Of a stretch of 64,000 bases of DNA, positions 25,607 through 34,183 are shown in pieces. Both the position numbers and the translations under genes were made by a program. The stretch spans positions 9,437 through 73,436 of the forward strand of contig NZ_JBHMFS010000023.1 in assembly GCF_051433165.1 (NCBI RefSeq). The letters run 5' to 3'. The stretch's first letter is position 1, and every line of letters begins with the position of its first letter. This DNA comes from Falsiroseomonas sp051433165. Lineage in GTDB: Bacteria > Pseudomonadota > Alphaproteobacteria > Acetobacterales > Acetobacteraceae. The notes under the pieces were generated by a model. The model was not told the DNA's origin, made no database searches, and saw only the letters and a list, made by a program, of their open reading frames with translations.

Positions 25607-28251
25607 ATGCCGTGAGCGGGACACCATTTCCCGCGGCTCTCGCGCGTCTGCGTGACCTCAACGGTTGGCTCCTATGGCGATGGGTTGAGGTCAAGGGCAA
25701 GCTCACAAAGCCGCCGTTCCAGTCGCGCTTTCCGGAGCGCAACGCCAGCAACCGCAATCCGAAACACTGGTCGGATTTCCGCACGGCCAGGGACGCTCGG
25801 CGCGCGGGCAAGGCCGATGGCATCGGCTTCGTGGTGTCGGTCTGCCAGGAGATCGTCTGGGGGGACCTGGACGATTGCCGCAACCCTGAGACGGGCTCGA
25901 TCTCGGACTGGGCTATGCGTATCGTCCGCATGGCGAACACGTACACGGAAATCACGCCGTCCGGGCGCGGGCTCCGGATCGTGGGCCTGCTGACGGGGGA
26001 GGGGGCGGGCACCGCGATCCACACCGCGTTCAAGCTCGCTGGGGGCGGTAAGGGCGAGATTTTCTACCGGGCCGACCGCTACGTCACGATCAGCGGCAGG
26101 CGGCTTAAGGACACGCCTGACGAGCTACGCCCGATTGACGAAACGATTTCTATGATCCAGGGCGAGTCACTCACGTCGCGCGACCGCCTTGAGAGCAGCA
26201 GCCGCGATCTGATCCCGGCCTCGCCTGACGATCTCTACGATCCTGTCCTGACCATGATCGACAAGCGCCCTCTGGCGCTGTCCGAGGAACAGGTTCGTGA
26301 CTACCTCGCTAAGCTCCCGCCTCATAACGCCGAGATCGCGCCTGGGGTGCCGTGGTGGAGCTATCCGCGCTGGATGGACGTGGTGTTCGCCGTCCATGAC
26401 CAGACGGGCGGCAGCGAGGACGGCTACGCGCTAGTGGACGAGTGGTGCGCCACCACGCCGCACTACGACTCTGACGGCCTGCGCGCCAAATGGGAGAGCG
26501 CGCGGGGCTCTGACAAGGGCGATGCGGTCACGTTCCGCAGCGTCATCAAGTGGGCGAATGACTGGACACGTCCGGAGCGCGAGGCCGAGTTCGACCGCAT
26601 CATGTCGCTGATGGTCCAGGCGCAGAACCGCGTCGAGCTTGAGGACGCCAAGCTGTGCGCGCAGTTGCTTCAGATCGACAGCACCACGATGCGCGTGCTG
26701 CTGACGGCGCAGTACCGCACCGCGTTCCGCCGCATTACGGGTTCCAATCTGAGCGAGGCGGCGGCGAAGAAGGAGCTTGCATTCCGCAACCCCGAAATGA
26801 CGAACATGCCCGACTGGCTGAAGTCCTTTTGCTGGGTGTCAGGAACCGGCAAGTTCTACAACGCGCACAACGGAATGTTGTACACTCCGCAGACCTTCGA
26901 CATTACCTTTGGCGACCGCTTCCTCACTGAAGAAGAAATCGCCCAGGGCATCGACACGCCGATGCTGATGACGCCGCACAAAGCGGCCGTCAGCCGCTAC
27001 AAAATCCCGGAGGTGTCCGCGCTCGGCTACATGCCGTACGTCGAGGGCGACACGTCTGCCGACGACGCGCTTTCGCAGGAAGGGGGAGGGGGGTCGCGTC
27101 GCCCACGCATCTACGTCCTCAACGGCACGCGCTATGTGAACCGCTATCACACGCGCGGTGCGGTGGACGCTGTGTACGTCCCCTGGTCCGACGAAACGCG
27201 CGCCGAAATCAAACTCATCGTGTCGCTGTTTCGACGGGTGTGCGGCAGCAAGCGCGACACCGCGATCATGCTGAGCTTTCTGCGGCACGTTCTTCTGTAC
27301 CGCACGCGCGTCCGCTTCTGCCCGGTTTTAAGTAGTGCGGAAGGCTCGGGCAAGACGACGGCCATGGTGAAGATTCCGTGTCTGCTGTTCGGCGCGGAGA
27401 ACGTCGGCATCTACCCGCCGCAAGTCCTGCTCGACAAAAGCGATGGATCGTGGATGGACGGCGATCTGTGGAAAGTGATCGAGGAGGTCTGGGTGCCCGA
27501 GGGCGCGCGGCTCGCCGTGATCGAGCGGATGAAGACGGTCATCACGAACGATTCCGTGTCGCCCAGGTTCATGTACGAGGGCACGCGCACCGTTCCCAAT
27601 ACAGCGTCGTACGTGGGCCTGACCAACCACGATGACGTGCTGGCGCTCACCAGTAAGGACACGCGGTTCTACCCCATCCAGGGTGAGCGCGTGGCGACTG
27701 CGCGGGCCATGGCTGCGCTGCTGGCGTCGGACCCCACCTACTACCATCGCCTAAACGCGGCGATCCGGCGCAGCATCGGCGCTTTCCGGGGCTGGCTTGA
27801 GACGGAGTTCGTGCCTCATCCGGATTTCTCCGCGACCAACGGCAGGGCTCCCGCGTCCGACATCAAACAGCGCGTGATCGAGGAGGCGCGCGATCCTCTC
27901 GACCGCGACATCCTCCACCTCCTTGAGCAAGAGACGCATCCGCTGCTGACCAGGGGTGTCGTGTGCCTCGTCACGCTGCACAGGACGCTCGTAGAGCGCG
28001 GCGTCTCGATCCTGATGGGTGGTGAGCGCAAGCGAGTCCCGGAAGTCCTCTCGGCGGCGCTCAAGCGCCTGGACTTGCGGGCCAGAGGGCAGTTCCGCGT
28101 GGGCTACATCGGTCGCGACGATATAGACACGCCCTCAGACGCGCCGACCGACAACCGCACGCGCATCTACACCTCTGGCGACGGTCCGTTTGACCAGGGG
28201 GAGATTACGGCGGCCCGTCTTAACGCCTGGGTTGACAACGACGGCCTCTGA
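25603..28251 (+). CDS. Primase-polymerase/helicase fusion (phage-satellite replication protein)
   Basis: An 882-residue replication protein. The N-terminal archaeo-eukaryotic primase-like domain has motif I GDLDD (about 87-91), motif II SGRGLRI (about 119-125) and a motif III region RADRYVTISGR (about 157-167). A middle PriCT-2-like region (WWSYPRWMDVVFAVHDQTGG...) follows. The C-terminal SF3/NrS-1-type helicase domain has Walker A SSAEGSGKTTAM (about 577-588) and an acidic LWKVIEEV. Proteins of this layout initiate replication of phage satellites and small plasmids. It starts at GTG 25603 overlapping the AlpA-like gene and appears full length. Confidence 0.85.
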   Translation: MNAVSGTPFPAALARLRDLNGWLLWRWVEVKGKLTKPPFQSRFPERNASNRNPKHWSDFRTARDARRAGKADGIGFVVSVCQEIVWGDLDDCRNPETGSISDWAMRIVRMANTYTEITPSGRGLRIVGLLTGEGAGTAIHTAFKLAGGGKGEIFYRADRYVTISGRRLKDTPDELRPIDETISMIQGESLTSRDRLESSSRDLIPASPDDLYDPVLTMIDKRPLALSEEQVRDYLAKLPPHNAEIAPGVPWWSYPRWMDVVFAVHDQTGGSEDGYALVDEWCATTPHYDSDGLRAKWESARGSDKGDAVTFRSVIKWANDWTRPEREAEFDRIMSLMVQAQNRVELEDAKLCAQLLQIDSTTMRVLLTAQYRTAFRRITGSNLSEAAAKKELAFRNPEMTNMPDWLKSFCWVSGTGKFYNAHNGMLYTPQTFDITFGDRFLTEEEIAQGIDTPMLMTPHKAAVSRYKIPEVSALGYMPYVEGDTSADDALSQEGGGGSRRPRIYVLNGTRYVNRYHTRGAVDAVYVPWSDETRAEIKLIVSLFRRVCGSKRDTAIMLSFLRHVLLYRTRVRFCPVLSSAEGSGKTTAMVKIPCLLFGAENVGIYPPQVLLDKSDGSWMDGDLWKVIEEVWVPEGARLAVIERMKTVITNDSVSPRFMYEGTRTVPNTASYVGLTNHDDVLALTSKDTRFYPIQGERVATARAMAALLASDPTYYHRLNAAIRRSIGAFRGWLETEFVPHPDFSATNGRAPASDIKQRVIEEARDPLDRDILHLLEQETHPLLTRGVVCLVTLHRTLVERGVSILMGGERKRVPEVLSAALKRLDLRARGQFRVGYIGRDDIDTPSDAPTDNRTRIYTSGDGPFDQGEITAARLNAWVDNDGL

Positions 28252-28386
28252 CTGCCGGGGTTTGTATTTGGTGGGGTTTCCTGCCGCTCCATAACTGGCG
28301 TTTCCTCCCTGAAAACTTGAGCCGGCCAGTGTCATACTGCGCCGGGCTTCTTTTTGCCCTCGCGGTTTGACACAAGCTCCTTGTGT
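28252..28386. other. Short downstream tail of the element, interrupted by IS66
   Basis: About 135 bp follow the primase gene before IS66. The original sequence continues after the IS at 30900. No gene is visible. Confidence 0.4.
28379..28386 (+). repeat. 8-bp target site duplication of IS66 (left)
   Basis: CCTTGTGT directly precedes the left inverted repeat and is repeated exactly at 30892-30899 after the right end. Eight bp is the duplication length typical of IS66. Confidence 0.9.
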
Positions 28387-28471
28387 GTAAGCGCAGCGAC
28401 GAGGCCCGCCTTCCGGCGCGGGCGGTGAATATGCTTGGACGGCGTGGAGCAGGGAGCTTCGGGCCGACGCT

Positions 28472-28879
28472 ATGGTCGACGCTAATGACGACGCGAAGGG
28501 TGGCGGATATCGCCGGGTAGAGATCCTGACTGGGCCTGGCCGGCGGCGGAAATGGTCGGACGAGGACAAGGCGCGGATCGTGGCGGAGACGCTGGAGCCT
28601 GGCGCGGTCGTGGCCGAGGTGGCGCGGCGTCGGCAGATCTGCCCGCAGCAGGTTTTCACCTGGCGGCGGGAGATGCACACCGGGTCCGCGGCGCGGCTGA
28701 ACTTCGTGCCGATCGTGCCATCGACATCGATGCCCGCACCAGAGCCGACAGCCGCGCCAGTTGGCTCCTCTCCATCGGTTGAGATGGAGTTGGCCGGCGC
28801 GGTGCTGCGCGTCGCGCCTGGCACCGACGGCGCGTTGCTGACGACGGTGCTGCGGGCGATCCGGGCGTCGGCGGCATGA
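28472..28879 (+). CDS. tnpA: IS66 accessory protein TnpA
   Basis: A 135-residue protein with the IS66 Orf1 helix-turn-helix (GPGRRRKWSDEDKARIVAET, about residues 21-40, and ICPQQVFTWRREM). It is required with TnpB for IS66 transposition; molecular role unclear. ATGA overlap with tnpB. Confidence 0.9.
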   Translation: MVDANDDAKGGGYRRVEILTGPGRRRKWSDEDKARIVAETLEPGAVVAEVARRRQICPQQVFTWRREMHTGSAARLNFVPIVPSTSMPAPEPTAAPVGSSPSVEMELAGAVLRVAPGTDGALLTTVLRAIRASAA

Positions 28880-29232
28880 TCGCGCTGCCGGCCGGCGCGC
28901 GGATCCTGCTGGCCACCAAGCCCGTCGACTTCCGCAAAGGCGCGCACAGCCTGGCGGCGCTGGCGGCCGAGGTGCTGGGCGCCGATCCTTTCTCGGGCGC
29001 GGTGCTGGTGTTCCGCTCGCGTCGCGCCGACCGGGTCAAGATCCTGCTCTGGGACGGCAGCGGGCTGGTCCTGGTCTGGAAGCAACTGGAGGCCGCCGCG
29101 TTCCGCTGGCCGGCGATCGTGGACGGCGTGGTGCGCCTGACGCCTCTGGAGTTCGCCGCGCTGTTCGACGGCATCGATTGGCGACGTGTTCAGGCGGTGC
29201 GGGAGATTCCCACGCCCAGTGTTCCTGCATAG
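28876..29232 (+). CDS. tnpB: IS66 accessory protein TnpB
   Basis: A 118-residue protein of the IS66 Orf2 family: ILLATKPVDFRKGAHSLAAL near residues 11-30 and KILLWDGSGLVLVWKQLE near 56-73 are hallmark motifs. It starts within the tnpA stop (ATGA) and is followed after 12 nt by tnpC. Confidence 0.93.
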   Translation: MIALPAGARILLATKPVDFRKGAHSLAALAAEVLGADPFSGAVLVFRSRRADRVKILLWDGSGLVLVWKQLEAAAFRWPAIVDGVVRLTPLEFAALFDGIDWRRVQAVREIPTPSVPA

Positions 29233-29244
29233 AATCACCACGTG

Positions 29245-30840
29245 ATGCGCGCCGCGGGTAACGACACGCCGAGCCTGCCGGAGGATGCCACGGCGCTGCA
29301 TGCGCTGCTGCTGGAGACGAGGTCGTTGGTCGACACGCTCAGCACCGAGCTTGGGAGCATCACCGCCGAACGCGACGCGCTGGCCGCGCAGAACGAGCGG
29401 CTCCAGCACCTGCTGCTGAAGCTCAAGCGCCGGCAGTTCGGCACGAAGTCGGAGCGGCTCCCCGAGGAGCAGTTGCTGTTCGCGTTTGAGGAGATCGAGG
29501 CGACGCTGGCGGAGAACGTGGCCGAGGCGGGCAAGGCATCACCGACGCTGCGCGCCAGTCAGGCCAAGCGCCGCCGTGCCGGCCGTGGCCGACTGCCCGC
29601 GCATCTGCCGCGCGTCGAGCAGGTGCTGGCGCCCGAGGCCTCGGCCTGCCCCTGCTGCCAGGGCCCACTGGTCGAGATCGGCACCGACACGGCCGAGCGA
29701 CTGGGCGTGATCCCGGCGCAGTTCCGCGTCCTGGTGACGAAGCGGCCGAAGCTGGCCTGCCGGGCGTGCCCCGGCGTGGTGCTGCAGGAGCCCGCGCCCG
29801 CCCGCCTGATCGAGGGGGGCATGCCGACCGAGGCGACGGTCGCCCACGTCCTGGTCTCCCGCTACGCCGATCACCTGCCGCTCTATCGGCAGTCGCAGAT
29901 CCTGGCCCGCCAAGGGATCGAGATCGGCCGCGAGGTGCTGGCCGACTGGGCCGGCACGGGCGCGATGGAATTCGTGCCCGTGGTGCGCCGCATGCGGGAG
30001 ATCCTGCTCGCCTCGGGACGGCTGTTCGCTGACGAGACCACCATGCCGGTCCTCGACCCCGGCCGCGGCAAGACCAAGAAGGGCTATGCCTGGGCGATCG
30101 CGCGCGACGACCGGCCCTGGGGCGGGGCGGACCCGCCGGCGGTGGTGTTCCACTACGCGCCGGGCCGCGGCGCCGAGCACGCCAAGGCGCTGCTGGCCGG
30201 CTACCGGGGCATCCTGCAATGCGACGGCTACGGCGCCTACAAGACGCTGGTCGCGGTGGAGGACGGCATCACGCTGGCATTCTGCTGGAGCCACGCGCGG
30301 CGGGAGTTCATCGAACTGGCGAGGAGCAAGACCGCGCCGGTCGCCGCGGAGACGCTGCAGCGCATCGCCGCCCTCTACGCCATCGAGGCGGAGCTGCGCG
30401 GCAAGCCGCCCGACCTCCGCCGTGCAGGCCGCCAGGCGAAGAGCCGCCCCCTCGTCGAGGACCTGTTCGCCTGGCTGCCGGCACAGCTCTCGCGCCTGCC
30501 GGGCGGCAGCCCAACGGCGGGTGCGATCCGCTACGTGCTGAACCATCGCGAGGGCCTGGTGCGGTTCCTCGACGACGGCAGGATCGAACTCGACAACAAC
30601 ACCGTCGAGCGCGCCATCCGCCCGATCTGCCTCAGCCGGAAGAACGCGCTGTTCGCCTCCGGCGACGATGGCGGGGCGAGATGGGCGACGGTCGCCTCGC
30701 TCGTCGAGACATGCAAACTCAACGGCGTCGACCCGCAGCGCTACTTCACCGATGTGCTGACCCGCCTTGTCAACGGCTGGCCCAACAGCCGCATCGACGA
30801 GCTCATGCCGTGGCGCTGGACCTCCAAGGAAGACGGCTGA
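29245..30840 (+). CDS. tnpC: IS66 family transposase TnpC
   Basis: A 531-residue DDE transposase. An N-terminal coiled coil (LLETRSLVDTLSTELGSITA to RRQFGTKSERL) is followed by a zinc-finger region (CPCCQGPL, CRACPG). The catalytic core has FADETTMPVLDPGRGKTKKG (first Asp), LQCDGYGAYK (second Asp) and LDNNTVERAIRPICLSRKN (Glu). ATG 29245 follows an in-frame GTG at 29242. Full length for the family. Confidence 0.93.
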   Translation: MRAAGNDTPSLPEDATALHALLLETRSLVDTLSTELGSITAERDALAAQNERLQHLLLKLKRRQFGTKSERLPEEQLLFAFEEIEATLAENVAEAGKASPTLRASQAKRRRAGRGRLPAHLPRVEQVLAPEASACPCCQGPLVEIGTDTAERLGVIPAQFRVLVTKRPKLACRACPGVVLQEPAPARLIEGGMPTEATVAHVLVSRYADHLPLYRQSQILARQGIEIGREVLADWAGTGAMEFVPVVRRMREILLASGRLFADETTMPVLDPGRGKTKKGYAWAIARDDRPWGGADPPAVVFHYAPGRGAEHAKALLAGYRGILQCDGYGAYKTLVAVEDGITLAFCWSHARREFIELARSKTAPVAAETLQRIAALYAIEAELRGKPPDLRRAGRQAKSRPLVEDLFAWLPAQLSRLPGGSPTAGAIRYVLNHREGLVRFLDDGRIELDNNTVERAIRPICLSRKNALFASGDDGGARWATVASLVETCKLNGVDPQRYFTDVLTRLVNGWPNSRIDELMPWRWTSKEDG

Positions 30841-30891
30841 CAGCCACGAAGCGGGCCTGCGACTGACGCTGGGCCTCGTAGCCTCGCTTAC

Positions 30892-31927
30892 CCTTGTGTT
30901 GCGGGGGTGACACATGGATCGCGCGTCCAGGGGAGGACGCGAACCGGCCAAGAAGGTGCGAAATCGTCTCGGCAGGAGCCTGTCTCGGTGCGTTTTCGCG
31001 TTTTTGGGGCTACTGAGACAGCTACCGAGACAGATTAACCCATTGTTTTTACTACTATTTCTACTCTCTGTCTTGGTTGTCTTGTTAGAAAGGGTAGAAT
31101 AAGTAGTAAGGAGGGAAATATGCATACAGAGAGGAGAAAGTACTTTGTCAAAAACAGGGGATTTACCAAGTCAGAAGCCCAGACCAAGACAGAAACGGGG
31201 TCTTTCAGGGGGCGCTCGGCTGAGCAAAAATGGCGCTCTAGGGGTTTTTTTTCACAAGAAATGGCGGATAACAGCCATCTCCGGGCGCAAATGGCACTAA
31301 GATCGACTTCCGGTGGAATAATCCTGGGTGGCTCAGCGCCCCCCGCCGAGGGGTCACCCAGTCAGAGGGACCCGTTTGCAGATGGGATAGGATACCCTGC
31401 ACCGCAGCAAAGGCGGACGCGGCCAAATAGTTGCATCTCAACTTGCAGCACGACACACGGGAAGCGCCGTTCAAACAACATCCTAGCAATTCGCTGCGGC
31501 TTCCGAGGCGACGTACTCGAAATGTTTTCGTGCCGGGCGAGGAACTCAGGCCGGATCGGGAGGAGTAAGGCAGCGGTGCGCGCTTGTGTCGATGGGCGGC
31601 CGAGCGCTGGCACGTGGGGATCTGCGAGTCGCCGGACAGGCGCATTCGCGAGCCATGCGCGATGGCTGTTCGAGCGCATGCTTCACGCGAGATGTGTGGT
31701 CCGGGAAATTGAGTCGGCAAGGACGGGGACGCATCAGCGCAGAATTCTTGCTCGGCGGGCTCGGCGACACAATTTCGTCGCTTCGAACCCTGGCTTCCGG
31801 CGCTCATTACGCCAGAAATGAAAACTGAGTTTAGCCTTTCGCCGGGTCCCGTCGCCATCTTCGATGGCGCCTAGCTCGTAGCGCAGCATTCCCAGTGCGT
31901 GCAAACGACGCCGCCCCGGATGCTGGC
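30892..31927. other. AT-richer non-coding stretch, probable element remnant
   Basis: About 1 kb with no convincing gene. 30990-31110 is notably AT-rich. TGTCTCGGT near 30980 and ACCGAGACA near 31025 form an inverted repeat with extra GAGACAG copies between them. Weak open frames at 30914-31102 and 31120-31821 lack recognisable motifs and have odd composition. It probably holds the right end of the integrated element, but no attR could be identified. Confidence 0.4.
30977..31034. repeat. GTCTCGG/CCGAGAC inverted repeats
   Basis: CTGTCTCGGT and ACCGAGACAG form a 10-bp perfect inverted repeat about 35 bp apart. A further CTGAGACAG lies between them and a GTCTCGGCAGG just upstream. It may be an operator cluster or a transposon end. 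Confidence 0.45.
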
Positions 31928-32025
31928 ATTATACCAAATCCCGCGGATCGTGACCGGTCCGTCCTGACGCGCCGGCGCTTCGCTTGGCTCCGCGCCACTT
32001 GGCGCGGCGCCCATTCGGGCGCTCG
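31928..32025 (-). repeat. Partial copy of MITE-like repeat
   Basis: ATACCAAATCCCGCGGATCG followed by TGACCG and then GCGCCGGCGCTTYGCTTGGCTC matches, in the same relative order, the reverse complement of 39620-39706. The copy joins a broken TctC gene at about 32025. Confidence 0.6.
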
Positions 32026-32225
32026 CACGATGATCGAGTACCACCGGCTGGCCGAGCAAAGGGGGCCATCGCGTCACCGACGATGCGGCTGATGTTGGAG
32101 GTCGCGCCGCCCGGCGGCCAGGGCACCACGAAGCGTACCGGGCGCGTTGGGAAGCCGCCCTGCGCAAGGGCGGGCGAGGCAAGCACTGCGCCAGTTGCGG
32201 CCAGCAGGAAACGGCGACCGAGCAT
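32026..32225 (-). pseudogene. Bug/TctC receptor, N-terminal fragment with frameshift
   Basis: From ATG 32225 the product reads MLGRRFLLAATGAVLASPAL, a signal peptide, then QGGFPTRPVRFVVPWPPGG, the conserved start of tripartite tricarboxylate receptor (Bug) proteins. An extra T near 32062 shifts the frame; PLLGQPVVLDHRAS continues in another frame and then stops at the repeat at about 32025. Only about 65 codons of some 320 remain. Confidence 0.75.
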
Positions 32226-32301
32226 GCGGGCATCTCCGTGTGGGTTGCAATTCCCGAGAGTGACGTTGCAATCTGAGCATCGCAACAAAAACTGGCTCGT
32301 C

Positions 32302-32991
32302 ATGACCAAACCTGTTCTGCATCTCGGTGGTGCATGGTCCTCCTCCTGGTCGATTCCAGGCTGGATGGTATGCGAACTGGCAGGGCTCATCTGCGAGGAA
32401 CGGGTGATCTACCTGTCGCGCGACGACAGCAAGGCGAAGCTCGCCGCCCTGTCACCCTCCGGCCGTGTGCCGGTGCTGGAGATCGACGGGCTGGTGCTCT
32501 GGGACACATTCGCGATCGCGGAGTATCTTTGGGAACGCGACCCGACCTCCGCGATCTGGCCCGCCGATCCGGCGCGGCGCGCCTTCGCGCGGTCGGTCGC
32601 CGCCGAGGTGCACGGGCATTTCGATGATCTGCGCGCGGCGCTGCCGATGAACCTGCTGAAGCGCTGGCCAGTTCGCAATGGGCTGCCATCCAACGTCAAG
32701 CTGATGGCCAGGCCCGGCGCCCAGGCCTCGACCGCACGGCTTGAGGCGATCTGGCGCGACTGCGTCGGCCGCTGGGGTGGCCCCTATGTGGCGGGGGATG
32801 CCTGGTGCTTCGCGGATGCGGTGCTGGCGCCGATGTGCAGCCGCTACATCACCTATGGCGTCGAGCTTGCGCCCGACAGCGTGGCCTTCATCCGCGCAAG
32901 CCAGGACGCGCCACTGATGCGGCGCTGGATTGCGCGGGCGGAGGCGCAGGCGGCCGAGATCGGCCGCGACATCTGCGTCGCATTTCCGTGA
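32302..32991 (+). CDS. Glutathione S-transferase family protein
   Basis: A 229-residue GST. The N-terminal thioredoxin-like domain has SGRVPVLEIDGLVLWDTFAI, containing the cis-Pro before Val and the glutathione-binding Asp-Thr in place of Glu-Ser. The C-terminal helical domain has GRWGGPYVAGDAWCFADAVL (N-capping motif). ATG 32302 was chosen by homology; the longer open frame upstream runs through the broken TctC. It converges on the VOC gene with a 2-nt gap. Possible detoxification or thiol-conjugation step in the surrounding catabolic cluster. Confidence 0.85.
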   Translation: MTKPVLHLGGAWSSSWSIPGWMVCELAGLICEERVIYLSRDDSKAKLAALSPSGRVPVLEIDGLVLWDTFAIAEYLWERDPTSAIWPADPARRAFARSVAAEVHGHFDDLRAALPMNLLKRWPVRNGLPSNVKLMARPGAQASTARLEAIWRDCVGRWGGPYVAGDAWCFADAVLAPMCSRYITYGVELAPDSVAFIRASQDAPLMRRWIARAEAQAAEIGRDICVAFP

Positions 32992-32993
32992 CT

Positions 32994-33401
32994 CTATCCC
33001 CTTCGCGGTCCGCGGCCCTCCGGATACGGCCAGCGCGGATCGTTGAATTCCTGGATCTCCAGCCAGTAGCCGATCGGGTCCTTGAAGAAGGCGGAATACA
33101 CCGTGCGTCCGCCGAGCATGTTTGGCGGCCCGTCGAACGCCACGCCCTTTGCCAGAAGGTGGCGATAGGTTTCCTCGACATCCGCGACGAGGAAGGTGAA
33201 CATCATGCCCTTGGTGCCGCGCGGACGCCCTTCCTTGTTGCAGACGCCGAGGAAGCCGGTCGGGCTGACCTGGAACACCCGGCAGACGCCCTGGTCCAGC
33301 ACCTGCGGCAGCTCCATCACATCGCGATAGAAGGCGGCATGGGTTTCGAGATCATCGCTGTAGAACCAGGTGACGTTCTGTTCAATGAAGGGGCGCGGCA
33401 T
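32994..33401 (-). CDS. VOC/glyoxalase superfamily protein
   Basis: A 135-residue single-domain vicinal-oxygen-chelate protein: NVTWFYSDDLETHAAFYRDV at the N-terminus and AFFKDPIGYWLEIQEFNDPR at the C-terminus, with the Glu metal ligand in LEIQE. Members include dioxygenases, lyases and resistance proteins; the substrate cannot be read from sequence. ATG 33401 (MPRPFIEQN) fits the domain edge. Confidence 0.85.
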   Translation of the reverse strand: MPRPFIEQNVTWFYSDDLETHAAFYRDVMELPQVLDQGVCRVFQVSPTGFLGVCNKEGRPRGTKGMMFTFLVADVEETYRHLLAKGVAFDGPPNMLGGRTVYSAFFKDPIGYWLEIQEFNDPRWPYPEGRGPRRG

Positions 33402-33457
33402 GGGTCCTCCGTTGCATGGGGTGCGCCATTCTATTGCGCGCGAGGGCGGCTCGGGCA

Positions 33458-34183
33458 ATGACCGTCCGTGACCTCACGCCCATTCCGGAGGATGTCGCGG
33501 CGCTGCTCGGCGCGGTTGCGGTGCCGACCCTCTCGGCCGTGCTGTTCGCCCGCGGGCTGCGAAGCCGCTTCCTGCATGGCATCGCGCCCGCCGGTGATGC
33601 CGCGCGCTGCATCGGCCCCGCGCTCACCATCCGCGCCATTCCGGTGCGCGAGGATCTGCGCGATGCGGTGGCGCGTGGCGAGGCGCCGAACCTGCATCGC
33701 GCCATCTTCAGCGCTGCACCGGCCGGATGCGTGATGGTCTGCGCGACCGGCGGCGCGGGCCATGTCTCCGTGCTGGGCGACATCATGGTGACGGCCCTGC
33801 ACCGCAACGGCGTGTCCGGCGTGGTCGTCGATACCGGCGTGTCCGACCTGCCCGCCGTCGCGCGCCTGCCGCTGCCGGTGTTCTATGGCGGCGGCTCCGC
33901 GCCCGTGCCGTCAAGTGCCGCCGTGATGATCGTCGATCACGGCCTGCCGGTCGGCCTCGCCGGCGTCGCGGTGTTTCCGGATGATGTGATGGTTGGCGAT
34001 GCCTCCGGTGTGGTCTGCATCCCGCGCGCCATACTGCGCGAAATCGCCGAGGCGGCAGCCGAGAAGGAACGGATGGATGGCTGGATTCTTGACCAGATCG
34101 CGGCCGGCGCACCGCTCGAGGGCACCTATCCGCCCGATGCCGGTATCAAGGCGCGCTACGAAGCCTGGATGCGCGGCCAGTGA
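33458..34183 (+). CDS. RraA-like / HMG-aldolase family protein
   Basis: A 241-residue protein of the RraA-like fold. The conserved core lies near residues 100-130: GGAGHVSVLGDIMVTALHRN, then GVVVDTGVSDL, followed by the VPSSAAV and VFPDDVMVGDASGVVCIPR segments. Family aldolases carry an Arg-Asp pair (VRD) where this protein has VSD, so the substrate-binding Arg is missing and activity may differ. It forms an operon with the following binding-protein gene (TGATG overlap). Confidence 0.82.
   Translation: MTVRDLTPIPEDVAALLGAVAVPTLSAVLFARGLRSRFLHGIAPAGDAARCIGPALTIRAIPVREDLRDAVARGEAPNLHRAIFSAAPAGCVMVCATGGAGHVSVLGDIMVTALHRNGVSGVVVDTGVSDLPAVARLPLPVFYGGGSAPVPSSAAVMIVDHGLPVGLAGVAVFPDDVMVGDASGVVCIPRAILREIAEAAAEKERMDGWILDQIAAGAPLEGTYPPDAGIKARYEAWMRGQ

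Larger units (their letters stand above)
28387..30891 (+). mobile_element. IS66-family insertion sequence, complete
   Basis: A 2,505-bp element with tnpA, tnpB and tnpC. The ends are 20-bp inverted repeats: left GTAAGCGCAGCGACGAGGCC (28387-28406), right (reverse complement) GTAAGCGAGGCTACGAGGCC (30872-30891), 17 of 20 matching. It is flanked by a perfect 8-bp duplication. All three genes are open, so it looks recent and possibly active. Confidence 0.93.

Noticed and set aside
28135..29409. Long minus-strand open frame opposite IS66 tnpA/tnpB
   Set aside because: It lies antisense to recognised IS66 genes, has no domain and shows the Arg/Gly/His-rich composition of GC-rich shadow frames.
30914..31102. 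62-codon frame with a hydrophobic C-terminus
   Set aside because: It has no ribosome site and overlaps the inverted-repeat cluster; the hydrophobic part comes from an AT-rich run.
29539..31125. 528-codon minus-strand frame opposite tnpC
   Set aside because: Antisense to an intact transposase with all catalytic motifs; its sequence has no recognisable family.
31770..31815. Possible tRNA 3' end as attR (TTCGAACCCTGGC)
   Set aside because: The segment does not recur near the integrase and no cloverleaf can be built.
31120..31821. 233-codon plus-strand frame
   Set aside because: It crosses AT-rich and repeat-like sequence, has no motif, unusual codon use and no convincing context; kept only as part of the non-coding region.
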